Source: Paraburkholderia susongensis
GTDB taxonomy: Bacteria; Pseudomonadota; Gammaproteobacteria; Burkholderiales; Burkholderiaceae
Length of the DNA: 64,000 bases
Assembly (NCBI RefSeq): GCF_900177725.1
Contig: NZ_FXAT01000001.1
Location: 806,001-870,000 of the forward strand
Reading direction: 5' to 3'
Part shown: one piece after another, positions 37,513-48,014 of the stretch
Layout: the number at the start of each line of letters is the position of its first letter
Position numbering within the stretch: position 1 is the first letter of the stretch
Made by a program: the position numbers and the translations under genes
Notes under the pieces: model-generated
What the model saw: only the letters and a program-made list of their open reading frames with translations
Told to the model about the DNA's origin: nothing
Database searches by the model: none

Positions 37513-38541
37513 TCACGCAAATGCGCTGCGCAGCAACGCCTGTGCTTCCACGTATCGCGGCTCGGCCATCAGCCTGCTCCACTTGAGCGCCTTGCCGCGC
37601 GGCTGCATGCGCTTCAAGCGCTGCCGCGATTCCTTCGACGGCTTATGGCGCAGCGCGTCGAGCACCTTCTCCGCTTCGTGCGGCTGATTGCAGATCAGCA
37701 CCATATCGCAGCCGGCCTCGAGCGCGGCGCGCGCACCCTCGGTCAGCGTGCCGCCCTGACGCGCGGCGTCCATCGACAGATCGTCGCTGAAAATCGCGCC
37801 GTCGAAGCGCAGCTTCTTGCGCAGAATGTCCTGCAGCCAGATGCGCGAAAAACCAGCCGGCTTCGCATCGACCTTCGGATAGACGACGTGCGCGGGCAAC
37901 ACGGCCCCGAGCGACAGACCGAGCCAGTCGTAAGGCGCGACGTCGTCGCACAGGATGTCTTCCAGCGAGCGTTCGTCGACCGGCATCGCGACATGCGAGT
38001 CCGCCTGCGCGAAGCCGTGCCCCGGGAAGTGCTTGCCGCAATTGCTCATGCCGGCGAGCGCGAGGCCGTGATTGAGGCTCTTCGCGAGCAGCGCCACCAC
38101 GCGCGGATCGCTATGGAATGCGCGATCGCCGATCACCTGCGAATGCCCGTAATCGAGGTCGAGCACTGGTGTAAAGCTCATGTCGATGCCGCACGCGCGC
38201 AGTTCCGCGGCGAGAATATAGCCGACCGCCGTTGCCACTTTGGTCGCGTGCAACACGTCGATGTCCCACAGCGCGCCGAGCTTGCCCATCGACGGCAGCA
38301 CCGTGAAGCCATCCGTGCGAAAGCGCTGCACGCGGCCGCCTTCGTGGTCGACGGCGATCAGCAGATCCTTGCGGATCGCGCGAATCGAATCGGTCAGCGC
38401 AACCAGTTGCGCGCGGCTCTCGTAGTGGCGCGCGAACAGGATCACGCCACCGGTCATCTGGTGAGCGAGGCGGCGTCGGTCGTCGTGGTTCAGCGTTTTG
38501 CCGACTACGTCGAGCATCACCGGTCCAGGAGTGGTTTTCAT
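37513..38541 (-). CDS. nagZ: Beta-N-acetylhexosaminidase NagZ
   Basis: 342 residues, cytoplasmic GH3 enzyme. It removes GlcNAc from anhydro-muropeptides in cell-wall recycling. The catalytic His/Asp loop KHFPGHGFAQADSH (170-182) and the nucleophile in FSDDLSM (about Asp253) are intact. It is the last gene of the lepA-to-nagZ series, 86 bases after acpS, and relates functionally to mltD at 8665, which makes its substrates. Confidence 0.95.
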   Translation of the reverse strand: MKTTPGPVMLDVVGKTLNHDDRRRLAHQMTGGVILFARHYESRAQLVALTDSIRAIRKDLLIAVDHEGGRVQRFRTDGFTVLPSMGKLGALWDIDVLHATKVATAVGYILAAELRACGIDMSFTPVLDLDYGHSQVIGDRAFHSDPRVVALLAKSLNHGLALAGMSNCGKHFPGHGFAQADSHVAMPVDERSLEDILCDDVAPYDWLGLSLGAVLPAHVVYPKVDAKPAGFSRIWLQDILRKKLRFDGAIFSDDLSMDAARQGGTLTEGARAALEAGCDMVLICNQPHEAEKVLDALRHKPSKESRQRLKRMQPRGKALKWSRLMAEPRYVEAQALLRSAFA

Positions 38542-38627
38542 CGAATTCCGCCGGGAAAGAAGCTAAGGGAGCCTGAGGCAAAGACGAACGCCGCTCGCAT
38601 GAGCCGAGCCGCGTTCAACGTTGTTCG

Positions 38628-39131
38628 CTATTCGGTGGCCGCTTGGGCCGATCGAACCGCTTGAGCCGAGTGAGCCGCTTGAGTCGATTGGGCGGACGAT
38701 TCCGGCCGCGTGAACGCGGTATCCGTCTCGCCCCCCGTCTCCGCGATCACGAACGACACCGCGTAATCGTGCTCATCGCTGATCGTCACGCGCGCGGTAA
38801 TGCCGCGCGCCTCGAGCCAGTCGGCCAGCTCGCCGGAAGCGACCACCATCGGCTCGCCGCTCGGCTTGTTGAGCGTTTGCAGCGCGCGCCAGCTCATAGG
38901 CCAGTGCATGCCGAGGCCGATCGCCTTCGAGAACGCCTCTTTCGCCGAGAAGCGCGTCGCGAGAAACGCGAGGCCGCGCGCCGCCGAACGCGCTTCGCGC
39001 GCACGGTAGACACGCAGTTCGTCGGGACCGAGCACCTTCTCCGCGAACCGGCCGTTGGTGCGTGTCATCACCGCGGCCACGCGGCTTACCTGAACGATGT
39101 CGGTACCGATGCCGTAGATCGCCATGCGCAT
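38628..39131 (-). CDS. acpS: Holo-[acyl-carrier-protein] synthase
   Basis: 167 residues, longer than the usual 125-145. It transfers phosphopantetheine from CoA to AcpP Ser37. Family motifs are [14 protein letters not shown] (metal-binding Asp), [13 protein letters not shown] with the catalytic Glu, and the [15 protein letters not shown] strand. The last about 30 residues are an SAQ-rich tail absent from the family core. ATG 39131 and 39125 are both possible. It follows pdxJ by 11 bases, the classic pdxJ-acpS arrangement. Confidence 0.94.
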   Translation of the reverse strand: MRMAIYGIGTDIVQVSRVAAVMTRTNGRFAEKVLGPDELRVYRAREARSAARGLAFLATRFSAKEAFSKAIGLGMHWPMSWRALQTLNKPSGEPMVVASGELADWLEARGITARVTISDEHDYAVSFVIAETGGETDTAFTRPESSAQSTQAAHSAQAVRSAQAATE

Positions 39132-39142
39132 GTCCGCCCGGG

Positions 39143-39907
39143 TTATGCGCGTGCGCCGAGACGCGCGGCGACCATGATCGCCTTCATCTCGCGCACCGCG
39201 TTGTCCCAGCCCGCGAAGATCGCGTGCGCGACGATTGCGTGGCCGATATTGAGTTCGACGATGCCGTCGATCGCCGCGATCTGCTGCACGTTCGTGTAGT
39301 GCAGACCATGGCCCGCGTTGACCTTGAGGCCGAGCGTCGCGCCGAATTCGACCACGCGCACGATGCGCTCGTATTCGCGCTGCTGTTCGGCGGGATCGTG
39401 CGCTTCGGCGTAACGGCCCGTGTGCAGCTCGATCACCGGTGCGCCGGCTTCGTGCGCGGCGCGAATCTGCGTTTCTTCCGGGTCGATGAAGAGCGACACG
39501 CGCGAGTTCGCATCCGCGAGTTGCTTGCATGCGGCGCGCACTGCCTCGAACTGGCCGGCGACATCGAGCCCGCCTTCGGTCGTCAGCTCCTGGCGCTTTT
39601 CGGGCACGAGGCACACGTCGTGCGGCTGGACTTCGCACGCGATGTCGAGCATCTCCTGCGTGACCGCGCATTCGAGATTCATGCGCGTCTTCAGGAGCGG
39701 GCGCAGCTTGCGCACGTCGGCGTCGACGATATGCCGGCGGTCTTCGCGCAGATGCAGCGTGATCGCGTCGGCGCCGGCCTCCTCGGCCATCAGCGCGGCG
39801 CGGATCGGATCGGGATAGGACGTGCCGCGCGCATTGCGCAGCGTGGCGACGTGATCGATGTTCACGCCGAGGTCGATCACGGTGGGCGACGTAAGAAAGA
39901 AGCTCAT
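39143..39907 (-). CDS. pdxJ: Pyridoxine 5'-phosphate synthase
   Basis: 254 residues. A TIM barrel that condenses 1-deoxyxylulose-5-phosphate with 3-amino-1-hydroxyacetone phosphate. Visible blocks are [55 protein letters not shown] and [14 protein letters not shown] 39907 overlaps the recO stop as ATGA. Confidence 0.97.
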   Translation of the reverse strand: MSFFLTSPTVIDLGVNIDHVATLRNARGTSYPDPIRAALMAEEAGADAITLHLREDRRHIVDADVRKLRPLLKTRMNLECAVTQEMLDIACEVQPHDVCLVPEKRQELTTEGGLDVAGQFEAVRAACKQLADANSRVSLFIDPEETQIRAAHEAGAPVIELHTGRYAEAHDPAEQQREYERIVRVVEFGATLGLKVNAGHGLHYTNVQQIAAIDGIVELNIGHAIVAHAIFAGWDNAVREMKAIMVAARLGARA

Positions 39908-40815
39908 AGGTTCTGCAGGTCGATCAGGATCTGGCGGGTCGCAAGCGGCGTACCGCCAAGATAGGTGTTGAGCAGAAAGCGCATCAGCGTTTTGCTTTGC
40001 GCCACGGTCTGCGCTCGATGGTAATCGTCCTGTTCCATATCGAGCAAGGTCTGTCCCGCGATCACGGGCCACTGTGCGGGCCATTCGTCCGACGCCTCGC
40101 GCACGCCGCGCTCGGGATCGAACACGTAGCGGCCTTCGGCAAGCACCGCTTTGCGCGTGACGGTGCGATCGAGCGCGAGCGCGTAGCCGGTTTCGCGCAG
40201 CAGCACGCGCTCGAACGAGCGCAGCACCTGCACGGGCGGCTCGTCGTGCGCGAGACGCGTCAGCGTGACGACGTAGTGGTGGAACAACTGCGGATGCGGG
40301 TCTTCGCGCGCGCAGAAACGCACGAGCAGTTCGTTGACGTAGAAACCGCAGAGCAGCGCGTCGCCGCTCAAGGGCAGCATGCCGCCGACCCATTCGGCGC
40401 CGGTCAGCGTGCGCACTTCGGATTTGCCCGACCACGCGAGCGCAAGCGGTTGGAAGGTTTGCAGCACGCCGCGCAACGCGGAGTGCGGGCGCTTCGCGCC
40501 CTTCGCGACGAGCGCGAGACGGCCGTGATCGCGTGAGAGCACGTCGATGATGAGACTCGTCTCGCGATACGGATAGCTATGCAGCACGAAAGCGGGCTGC
40601 TCCGCGATCCGGTATTCGGAAGAGGATGTGCGTGGCGTTCGGCGCGCCGGCGTTTTGCGTGTCTCGCCGCGCGGCTCGCCATCCTCTGACGCGTTTTTGG
40701 CCTTGGCCGGGGATTTCCTCGCGCTACGCGCAGGCCGCGACGGCTCGTGCTCCGGGTCGTCCGAAGCTGCGCCGGAATTCAGCGTCATCCACGCGTCATT
40801 CGTACCCATACGCAC
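39904..40815 (-). CDS. recO: DNA repair protein RecO
   Basis: 303 residues. It loads RecA onto SSB-coated DNA with RecR. The OB-fold begins around residue 68 ([28 protein letters not shown], in family style), followed by a helical domain. An extra Ser/Pro/Lys/Arg-rich segment of about 65 residues precedes it. ATG 40815 overlaps the era stop by 20 bases; ATGs at 40809 and 40788 are alternatives. Confidence 0.92.
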   Translation of the reverse strand: MRMGTNDAWMTLNSGAASDDPEHEPSRPARSARKSPAKAKNASEDGEPRGETRKTPARRTPRTSSSEYRIAEQPAFVLHSYPYRETSLIIDVLSRDHGRLALVAKGAKRPHSALRGVLQTFQPLALAWSGKSEVRTLTGAEWVGGMLPLSGDALLCGFYVNELLVRFCAREDPHPQLFHHYVVTLTRLAHDEPPVQVLRSFERVLLRETGYALALDRTVTRKAVLAEGRYVFDPERGVREASDEWPAQWPVIAGQTLLDMEQDDYHRAQTVAQSKTLMRFLLNTYLGGTPLATRQILIDLQNL

Positions 40816-41695
40816 GAAGCCCGGCTTCGTTGTCGGCCCAGCCGCTCTTCACCTTGACGAAGGTTTCGAGGTAGATCGGCCCGTCGAACAGCTTCTCCAT
40901 GTCGAGCCGCGCCTCGGTGCTGATCTGCTTCAGCTTCGCGCCCTTCTGGCCGATGATCATCGCCTTGTGCGTGTCACGCTCCACCAGAATGGTCGCGAAA
41001 ATGCGGCGCAAGCGCCCTTCGGTTTCGAACTTGTCGATCAGCACGGTGCTCGTGTACGGCAACTCGTCGCCGGTCCAACGGAACACTTTTTCGCGCAGGA
41101 TTTCCGCGGCGAGGAAGCGCTCGCTGCGATCGGTCAGGTCGTCCTCACCGTAGATCGGCTGGCCTTCGGGCAGGAACGGCTTGATGGTCGCCATCAGGCG
41201 CTTGATGTCGTCGGGATTTTTCGCCGACAGCGGCACGATCTCGCTGAACTCGTGCAGTGCGCTCATCTGCTGCATGAACGGGAACAGCGTGTCCTTGTCC
41301 GACACGCGATCGAGTTTGTTCGCGATCAGCAGCGTCGGCACCGACGACGGAATCAGGTCGAGCACCTTCTGGTCGTCCGGGCCGAAGCGGCCCGCTTCGA
41401 TCACGAACAGGATCGCGTCGACCGAAGTGAGCGTCGAGGTCACCGCGCGATTGAGCGAGCGGTTGAGCGCGCCGCTGTGTTTGGTCTGGAAACCGGGTGT
41501 GTCGACGAACACGTACTGCGCGTCTTCGACCGTGTTGATGCCGGTGATGCGATGGCGCGTGGTCTGCGCCTTGCGCGACGTGATACTGACTTTCTGGCCG
41601 ACCAGCGCATTCATCAGCGTGGATTTGCCGACGTTCGGGCGGCCGACGATCGCGACCATGCCGCAGCGAAAACCAGTGGGAGTGGGAGCGTTCAT
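40796..41695 (-). CDS. era: GTPase Era
   Basis: 299 residues. A GTPase needed for 16S rRNA maturation. G1 is [10 protein letters not shown]3 DTPG, G4 NKLD and G5 SAK. The C-terminal KH domain includes [16 protein letters not shown] 41695 is chosen; the frame is open for 18 more codons. It follows rnc by 54 bases, the conserved lepB-rnc-era-recO order. Confidence 0.97.
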   Translation of the reverse strand: MNAPTPTGFRCGMVAIVGRPNVGKSTLMNALVGQKVSITSRKAQTTRHRITGINTVEDAQYVFVDTPGFQTKHSGALNRSLNRAVTSTLTSVDAILFVIEAGRFGPDDQKVLDLIPSSVPTLLIANKLDRVSDKDTLFPFMQQMSALHEFSEIVPLSAKNPDDIKRLMATIKPFLPEGQPIYGEDDLTDRSERFLAAEILREKVFRWTGDELPYTSTVLIDKFETEGRLRRIFATILVERDTHKAMIIGQKGAKLKQISTEARLDMEKLFDGPIYLETFVKVKSGWADNEAGLRAYGYE

Positions 41696-41749
41696 ATTCG
41701 GACTACAGCAGGTTCGATTCGGCGCACGCGAAGCGCGTGCCGATGGCAA

Positions 41750-43072
41750 TCAATGGCCCGCGTCGGCGACGCGCGTGTGCACCGCGTCGGCAACGCCGGG
41801 TTCGTGTTCGGCTGGTGCCGGGGCAACCGACGCGACCGGCACGGGCGCCGCGCTGACGCCGGGCGCGGCTTCGCGGTTGCGCTGACGCTCCGCGCCACGC
41901 GCGGGGGCGGCTTCGGCTTTGGACTCGGCTTTGGGCTCGGCTTTGGGTTCAGCGGCGTGGTTCGCTGCGGGTTTGTCGGCGGAAACCTTCTCCGCGGCTT
42001 TTTCGTCTGGCTTGTCGCCAATTTTCTCGCCGGTTTTGTCGCCCGTGTGGGCGCTGGCCTTGTCGGCTTTCTCGGCGCGCTCGGCCCGGTCCTGCCCCTG
42101 ACCGCTGTATTCGACGTGCGCGGCGCGGATCACCGCCAGCGGCGCGCCGGTGTTAGCCGGCACTGCGCGCTCGGCCGCTTTTTCAGGCGCGGGCTTTTCC
42201 GTGGCGGGCTTGCCGGCATGCGCTTCGAGCGCAACCGCCGCGCGTGCCTCGCCACGCACCGTGCCGCGCTCGTTCTTGCGGTCCGGCGAGCGCAAATCAA
42301 GCGCGGCCTGAACGCCGGTCACGCCAGGCACGATCTCCAGTTCGGCGTTTTTCGCCGCGCGCGCACCCTTCGAGCGCTTCGGTTTCGCAACGACGGCGGG
42401 CGCCGCGGCCATTACCTCGTCGAGCGCCTTCTTGGCGGCCGCCTGCTCCGCCGCGCGACGGCTCGCGCCCGATCCGGACACCTTCACGTCGAGCTTCGGC
42501 ACCGTGCATTCGACTTCGAATTGCTGATTGTGCGCCGCACCATGAGTCGCAACCACCGTATAGGTGGGCAGCGCGATCTTGTGACCTTGCAGATATTCCT
42601 GCAGCAGCGTCTTCGCGTCCTTGCCGAGCGTGCGTGGATCGATATGGTCCAGAATCGGCACATAAAGGCGCTTGATGACCGTCTGCGCGGCGTCGAAGCC
42701 ACCGTCGAGGAAGATCGCGCCGAGCACCGCTTCGAGCGTATCCGCGAGAATCGACGGCCGGCGGAAGCCGCCGCTGCGCAGTTCGCCCTCGCCGAGCCGC
42801 AAGCCTTCTGAAATATTGAGCGCCTGAGCGATTTCGTAAAGCGACTGCTGTTTGACCAGATTGGCTCGTACGCGCGACAGATCGCCTTCGTCGAGTTTGC
42901 TGAAACGTTGGAACAAAAGCGCAGCCACCGCGCAATTCAGAACGGAGTCGCCGAGAAATTCGAGCCGTTCGTTATGCGTGGAGCTATGACTGCGATGGGT
43001 CAAAGCCTGGCGCAGCAATTCCGCATTGCGAAATTCGTAGCGCAAACGGCTTTCCAACGGAGATTGGGGCAT
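41750..43072 (-). CDS. rnc: Ribonuclease III with long C-terminal extension
   Basis: 440 residues against about 226 in E. coli. The nuclease domain (1-150) has the signature ERLEFLGDS with Glu38/Asp42 and DTLEAVLGA with Asp111/Glu114. The double-stranded RNA-binding domain spans about 154-223. The remaining about 215 residues are Ala/Lys/Glu/Pro-rich with short repeats ([31 protein letters not shown]), probably disordered. Burkholderia enzymes carry such tails; their role is unknown. It processes rRNA and double-stranded RNA. Confidence 0.96.
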   Translation of the reverse strand: MPQSPLESRLRYEFRNAELLRQALTHRSHSSTHNERLEFLGDSVLNCAVAALLFQRFSKLDEGDLSRVRANLVKQQSLYEIAQALNISEGLRLGEGELRSGGFRRPSILADTLEAVLGAIFLDGGFDAAQTVIKRLYVPILDHIDPRTLGKDAKTLLQEYLQGHKIALPTYTVVATHGAAHNQQFEVECTVPKLDVKVSGSGASRRAAEQAAAKKALDEVMAAAPAVVAKPKRSKGARAAKNAELEIVPGVTGVQAALDLRSPDRKNERGTVRGEARAAVALEAHAGKPATEKPAPEKAAERAVPANTGAPLAVIRAAHVEYSGQGQDRAERAEKADKASAHTGDKTGEKIGDKPDEKAAEKVSADKPAANHAAEPKAEPKAESKAEAAPARGAERQRNREAAPGVSAAPVPVASVAPAPAEHEPGVADAVHTRVADAGH

Positions 43073-43245
43073 GGGCAGAGTATAACGCGGGCGCCGACCC
43101 CGGCGGAAACGCGGGGCGCCTGCGGAAAAAGCGTGGTGAAGCGACGTTACCGCGAATTCTTAAAGTAGCGTGAGAACACGCCGCGACCGTTCTAACCGAG
43201 GTACTGGTTATCCGCGCGGCGTGCGATGCGATCAACGCTGAGAGC

Positions 43246-44139
43246 TCACTGAAATGGGCCGATGCGTCGCAGATCGCTGAAGTTCATCCAGATGAAAAAT
43301 GCGCGGCCAACGATATTGCGATCAGGCGCAAAGCCCCAGTAACGGCTATCCGCACTGTTGTCGCGGTTGTCGCCCATCATGAAGTAATTGCCCGGCGGCA
43401 CTTTGCAGATCACGCCGTGTTCGTTGTACGTGCAGTTATCGCGGTACGGATAATCTTCGGCGCCGATGATAAACGGCGGCACGGCTGGATTATTCAGAAT
43501 CGCGTTCTTGCGGCCGTCGATATCTTCTTCGAACTGCTTCGCATAACCAAGGCGTTCTTCGTCGAGATAATCGGGCAGCGGCGTTTCCGGCACCGGCTTG
43601 CCGTTGATCGTGAGTTTCTTGTCCTGATAGGCGATCACGTCGCCCGGCAGACCGATCACGCGCTTGATGTAGTCGACCGATTCGTCCTTCGGATAACGGA
43701 ACACCACCACGTCGCCGCGCTGGACCGGACTGCCCTGCGTGAGCTTCGTATTGGTGATCGGCATACGCAGGCCGTATTCGAATTTGTTGACGAGAATGAA
43801 GTCGCCCACGAGCAGCGTTGGCACCATCGAACCCGACGGAATCTTGAACGGTTCGACGACGAACGAGCGCACGACGAACACCACCAGGATCACCGGGAAA
43901 AAGCTCGCCGTATATTCGAGCCACCACGGCTGACGCAGCTTGTCGTCGCGCAGGCGCGCGCGCGTTTGCGCGGCGTTTTCATCGGCGAAACGCTCGCCGA
44001 TGCGTGCCTGCTGACGGTCGAATTCGGCGACCGCGGCTTCCGCCGCGCGGCGCCGTTTCGGCAGGAAAACCAGTTTGTCCGCGACCCATGCGACGCCCGT
44101 CAAAACGACGAGCACAAAAAGAATCAGCGCAAAATTCAT
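43246..44139 (-). CDS. lepB: Signal peptidase I
   Basis: 297 residues. Two N-terminal membrane segments (about 2-22 and 78-97) precede the periplasmic catalytic domain. Nucleophile Ser104 lies in PSGSMVPTLL and general-base Lys159 in YIKRVIGLPGD; GDNRDNSADSRYWG is the box E motif. It removes Sec and Tat signal peptides. It is 18 bases downstream of lepA and 173 bases upstream of rnc. Confidence 0.97.
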   Translation of the reverse strand: MNFALILFVLVVLTGVAWVADKLVFLPKRRRAAEAAVAEFDRQQARIGERFADENAAQTRARLRDDKLRQPWWLEYTASFFPVILVVFVVRSFVVEPFKIPSGSMVPTLLVGDFILVNKFEYGLRMPITNTKLTQGSPVQRGDVVVFRYPKDESVDYIKRVIGLPGDVIAYQDKKLTINGKPVPETPLPDYLDEERLGYAKQFEEDIDGRKNAILNNPAVPPFIIGAEDYPYRDNCTYNEHGVICKVPPGNYFMMGDNRDNSADSRYWGFAPDRNIVGRAFFIWMNFSDLRRIGPFQ

Positions 44140-44157
44140 AGGGTTCCGTTATTCAAC

Positions 44158-45951
44158 TTATTTGTCTTCGACACGCAGGATCGCGAGGAAAGCTTCTTGC
44201 GGAATCTCGACCGAGCCCACCTGCTTCATTCGCTTCTTGCCTGCCTTTTGCTTTTCGAGCAGCTTCTTCTTACGCGTGATGTCGCCGCCGTAGCATTTTG
44301 CCAGCACGTTCTTACGCAACGCTTTAATGTTTTCGCGCGCAATGATGTTCGAACCGATCGTGGCCTGCACCGCCACGTCGTACATCTGGCGCGGAATCAG
44401 CTCGCGCATTTTCGCCGCCACCTCGCGACCGCGATACTGGCTTTGCGAACGGTGCACGATGACCGAGAGCGCATCGACCTTGTCGCCGTTGATCAGCATG
44501 TCGACCTTCACGACGTCGGACGCGCGGTATTCCTTGAACTCGTAATCCATCGACGCATAGCCGCGCGAGATCGACTTCAGACGATCGAAGAAATCGAGCA
44601 CGACCTCGCCCATCGGGATCTCATACGTGAGCTGAACCTGACGGCCGTGGTACTGCATGTTGATCTGGTTGCCGCGCTTCTGCGTGCACAGCGTGATCAC
44701 CGCGCCGACATAGTCTTGCGGCATGTACAGGTTCACGGTGACGATCGGCTCGCGCACTTCCTCGATCTTCGACGGCTCCGGCATCTTGGCGGGGTTCTCG
44801 ACCATGATGGTCGTGCCGTCGCGCTGCAGGACTTCGTAGACCACGGTCGGCGCCGTCGTAATCAGGTCCATGTCGAACTCGCGCTCGAGACGTTCCTGCA
44901 CGATTTCCATGTGCAGGAGCCCAAGGAAGCCGCAACGGAAACCGAACCCGAGCGCCTGCGACACTTCCGGTTCGTATTGCAGCGACGCGTCGTTGAGCTT
45001 GAGCTTTTCGAGCGAGTCGCGCAGCGCGTCGTACTGGTTCGCTTCGACCGGGTAGAGACCCGCGAACACCTGCGGCTTCACTTCCTTGAAACCGGGTAGC
45101 GGCTGGGCTGCCGGCTGGTTCACGAGCGTGACGGTGTCGCCGACCTTCGCCGCCGCGAGCTCCTTGATGCCCGCGATGATGAAGCCCACCTGCCCCGCCG
45201 ACAGCGATTCGAGATTCTTCGACTTCGGCGTGAACACGCCGATATGCTCGACCGGGTACTGCGCGCCGGTCGCCATCAGACGGATCTTGTCCTTCGGACG
45301 CAGCGTGCCGTTGACGATGCGCACGAGCATCACGACGCCGACGTAGTTGTCGAACCACGAGTCGATGATGAGCGCCTGCAGCGGCGCAGCCGGATCGCCT
45401 TTCGGCGGCGGCACTTTCGCGATCAGCGCTTCGAGCACGTCTTCGACGCCGACGCCGGTCTTCGCGCTGCAATGCGTCGCGTCGGTCGCGTCGATGCCGA
45501 TCACGTCCTCGATTTCGGCGATCGCATTTTCAGGGTTCGCGGCCGGCAGGTCGATCTTGTTCAACACCGGAATCACTTCGACGCCGAGTTCGATCGCCGT
45601 GTAGCAGTTGGCGACGGTTTGCGCCTCCACGCCCTGGCTCGCGTCGACGACCAGCAACGCGCCTTCGCATGCGGACAGCGAGCGGCTGACTTCGTATGAG
45701 AAGTCGACGTGGCCCGGCGTGTCGATCATGTTCAGGTTGTAGACCTGCCCGTCGCGTGCGCGATAGGTCAATGCGGCGGTTTGTGCCTTGATGGTAATGC
45801 CGCGCTCGCGCTCGAGATCCATCGAGTCGAGCACCTGGGACTCCATCTCGCGGTCGGACAGGCCGCCGCAAATCTGGATGATGCGATCGGCGAGCGTCGA
45901 CTTGCCATGGTCGATGTGCGCAATGATCGAGAAGTTACGAATATGATCCAT
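44158..45951 (-). CDS. lepA: Elongation factor 4 (LepA)
   Basis: 597 residues. A translational GTPase associated with ribosome biogenesis and back-translocation. G1 is AHIDHGKST, then DTPGHVDF and NKIDLP. LepA-specific C-terminal features include [18 protein letters not shown] [14 protein letters not shown], the GYASMDYEF block and the basic CTD end [18 protein letters not shown]. It is the first gene of the lepA-lepB pair. Confidence 0.98.
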   Translation of the reverse strand: MDHIRNFSIIAHIDHGKSTLADRIIQICGGLSDREMESQVLDSMDLERERGITIKAQTAALTYRARDGQVYNLNMIDTPGHVDFSYEVSRSLSACEGALLVVDASQGVEAQTVANCYTAIELGVEVIPVLNKIDLPAANPENAIAEIEDVIGIDATDATHCSAKTGVGVEDVLEALIAKVPPPKGDPAAPLQALIIDSWFDNYVGVVMLVRIVNGTLRPKDKIRLMATGAQYPVEHIGVFTPKSKNLESLSAGQVGFIIAGIKELAAAKVGDTVTLVNQPAAQPLPGFKEVKPQVFAGLYPVEANQYDALRDSLEKLKLNDASLQYEPEVSQALGFGFRCGFLGLLHMEIVQERLEREFDMDLITTAPTVVYEVLQRDGTTIMVENPAKMPEPSKIEEVREPIVTVNLYMPQDYVGAVITLCTQKRGNQINMQYHGRQVQLTYEIPMGEVVLDFFDRLKSISRGYASMDYEFKEYRASDVVKVDMLINGDKVDALSVIVHRSQSQYRGREVAAKMRELIPRQMYDVAVQATIGSNIIARENIKALRKNVLAKCYGGDITRKKKLLEKQKAGKKRMKQVGSVEIPQEAFLAILRVEDK

Positions 45952-46202
45952 TCAGTGCCGATCAAGCGAAAAGGCGCGCCCGACAATAGCGGAGCACGCC
46001 TTGTAAGTAGGTGAAAATCCTATCTATTTTAGCCGAAAAGGCTATCGGCCGGCGCATCTTGCAAAGGCCAGGCCCAAAGACGGTGCGGAAGATGCGAGAA
46101 ATTCGACGTGGGCGACATTAAGGGCTCGTGTGAACGATGCGCCGGAGATGCCGTCTCACGACGTCAAAGTTGTACGCGACACACACGACGCATGCGCGAC
46201 CC

Positions 46203-46457
46203 CTATTGCAGGTGCACGGCAAGCGCGGCCCGCACGCGCGCCTCGTCGAGATGGTAGTGACACAACTCGACGCCGTCGCAAACCAGAACCGGCACCCGTT
46301 CGTTGTAACGCGCTTCCAGTAGCGGATCGGTGTCGACGTCGATCACGCTCACCTGCGCGCCGAACTCGATCAACAGCGGTTCGAGCGCGGCGCGCATGTC
46401 TTCGCAGAGATGGCACCACGCGCGCCCGTAGAGCGTGAGCGATGCCATGTTCGTCAT
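46203..46457 (-). CDS. Glutaredoxin-like DUF836 protein
   Basis: 84 residues (81 from the inner ATG 46448). A thioredoxin-fold miniprotein opening LTLYGRAWCHLCEDM, with a CHLC active-site pair and the cis-Pro in ERVPVL. Partner unknown. ATG 46457 overlaps the mucD stop as ATGA, implying coupled translation with the periplasmic protease gene, although this protein is cytoplasmic. Confidence 0.88.
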   Translation of the reverse strand: MTNMASLTLYGRAWCHLCEDMRAALEPLLIEFGAQVSVIDVDTDPLLEARYNERVPVLVCDGVELCHYHLDEARVRAALAVHLQ

Positions 46458-47977
46458 TTCTGCGTGCGTGGGCGGATCGGCACGAACTGCGTGTTTTCGC
46501 CACGGCGAACCAGCAGCGCGACCATCTTCTGCGGATCGAGGTGCGAAGTCAGGTCGTCGAACTGCTTCGCGCTCGTGACGTCCGTATCGCCCACCCGCAG
46601 AATGATGTCGCCCTTTTGCAGCCCGACGCGCACGGCCGGACCGTCGACCGCGTCGATTTGCACGCCGTTGTGGATCTTCAGCGCCTTTTGCTGATCGGCG
46701 GGAATATCGCTGACGGCAATACCGAGCGCGTTCGTCGCGCGCGGCTTCGGCGTCTGCGGCTTCTTCTGATCCTCTTTCGCGACCTTTTCAGACTGCATTT
46801 CAGCGATCGTGACCGGCAACTCGCGCGTTTGGCCCTTGCGCCAGATCGTGATCGTCGCGTTCGTGCCCGGCTTCATATCGCCGACCATGCGCGGCAGATC
46901 CGTCGCGGTGTCGACCGAATGACCGTTGAACTTCAGGATGATGTCGCCAGGCTGCACGCCGGCCTTGTCCGCGGGACCGCCCGGCTCGACACTGCTGACG
47001 AGCGCTCCTTGCGCCTTGGGCAGACCGAGCGAATCGGCAACGTCTTTCGTGACTTCGCCGATCGCCACCGCGATACGGCCGCGCACCACCTTGCCCGAAC
47101 TCTTCAGCTGGTCGGCCACACGCATCGCTTCGTCGATCGGAATCGCGAACGAAATGCCCATGAACCCGCCGGTACGGCTGTAGATTTGCGAGTTGATGCC
47201 GATCACCTCGCCCTGCATGTTGATCAGCGGACCGCCCGAGTTGCCTGGATTGACGGCGACGTCGGTCTGGATGAACGGCAGATAGTCGCCGGTATCGCGC
47301 CCCTTCGCGCTGACGATGCCAGCGGTCACCGTGTTCTCGAGCCCAAACGGTGAGCCGATCGCGACGACCCATTCGCCGACGCGCACCTTGTTCGAATCGC
47401 CGATCGTGATGGTCGGCAGATTCGCCGCGTTGATCTTCACGACCGCGACGTCGGTCCGGTCGTCGACGCCGATCAGCTTCGCCTTGAATTCGCGCTTGTC
47501 GGTCAGCGTGACGTAAATCGTGTCCGCGTCGTCGACCACATGCGCATTGGTCATCACGTAGCCGTCCGCCGACAGGATGAAGCCCGAGCCGACTCCACTG
47601 TTCTGCTCGGGATCGTTGTTGTCCGGCGTATCCTGGCTACCGCCACTGCCACCGTTATCGCCGTTGTCACCACCGCGCGGGGAACCGGGGGAGCCCGGCG
47701 ATTGCGGCGATTGCGGCAACGGAATACCGAAGAAGCGGCGGAAGAATTCGGACATGTCGCCGTCGTCCATCCCCGGAGGCAGGCCGCCGCGCGAACTGCT
47801 GCTCGACACGCGCGTTGTCGTGCGAATGTTGACGACCGCCGGGCCGACCTTGTCGACGAGGTCGGTGAAGTCAGGCAGATTGGCGGCGGGAGCAGCCGAC
47901 GCCATATGCGGTACGAGCGGCAGACACGCCGCCACCACGACGGCCGCGAGGAATTTGCGCACCGAGAAAGTCGTCAT
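46454..47977 (-). CDS. mucD: Periplasmic Do-type serine protease
   Basis: 507 residues with a signal peptide ending ASAAP near residue 28. The trypsin-like domain has His146 (TNAHVVD), Asp176 (RTDVAVV) and Ser247 (NPGNSGGP). Two PDZ domains follow (about 285-375 and 410-500). A Ser/Pro/Gly/Asn-rich loop at about 88-127 is the Q-linker analogue. It degrades misfolded envelope proteins and, in the MucD role, limits sigma-E activation. It follows mucB in the stress operon. Confidence 0.95.
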   Translation of the reverse strand: MTTFSVRKFLAAVVVAACLPLVPHMASAAPAANLPDFTDLVDKVGPAVVNIRTTTRVSSSSSRGGLPPGMDDGDMSEFFRRFFGIPLPQSPQSPGSPGSPRGGDNGDNGGSGGSQDTPDNNDPEQNSGVGSGFILSADGYVMTNAHVVDDADTIYVTLTDKREFKAKLIGVDDRTDVAVVKINAANLPTITIGDSNKVRVGEWVVAIGSPFGLENTVTAGIVSAKGRDTGDYLPFIQTDVAVNPGNSGGPLINMQGEVIGINSQIYSRTGGFMGISFAIPIDEAMRVADQLKSSGKVVRGRIAVAIGEVTKDVADSLGLPKAQGALVSSVEPGGPADKAGVQPGDIILKFNGHSVDTATDLPRMVGDMKPGTNATITIWRKGQTRELPVTIAEMQSEKVAKEDQKKPQTPKPRATNALGIAVSDIPADQQKALKIHNGVQIDAVDGPAVRVGLQKGDIILRVGDTDVTSAKQFDDLTSHLDPQKMVALLVRRGENTQFVPIRPRTQK

Positions 47978-48014
47978 ATCGTAGCAAGCCGAGGGATTTC
48001 AGGATTCGGAAGGA

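Noticed and set aside
46028..46046. TAGCC/GGCTA hairpin upstream of lepA
   Set aside because: A five-base stem only, no T run, and it could be part of the promoter; not distinctive enough to annotate.
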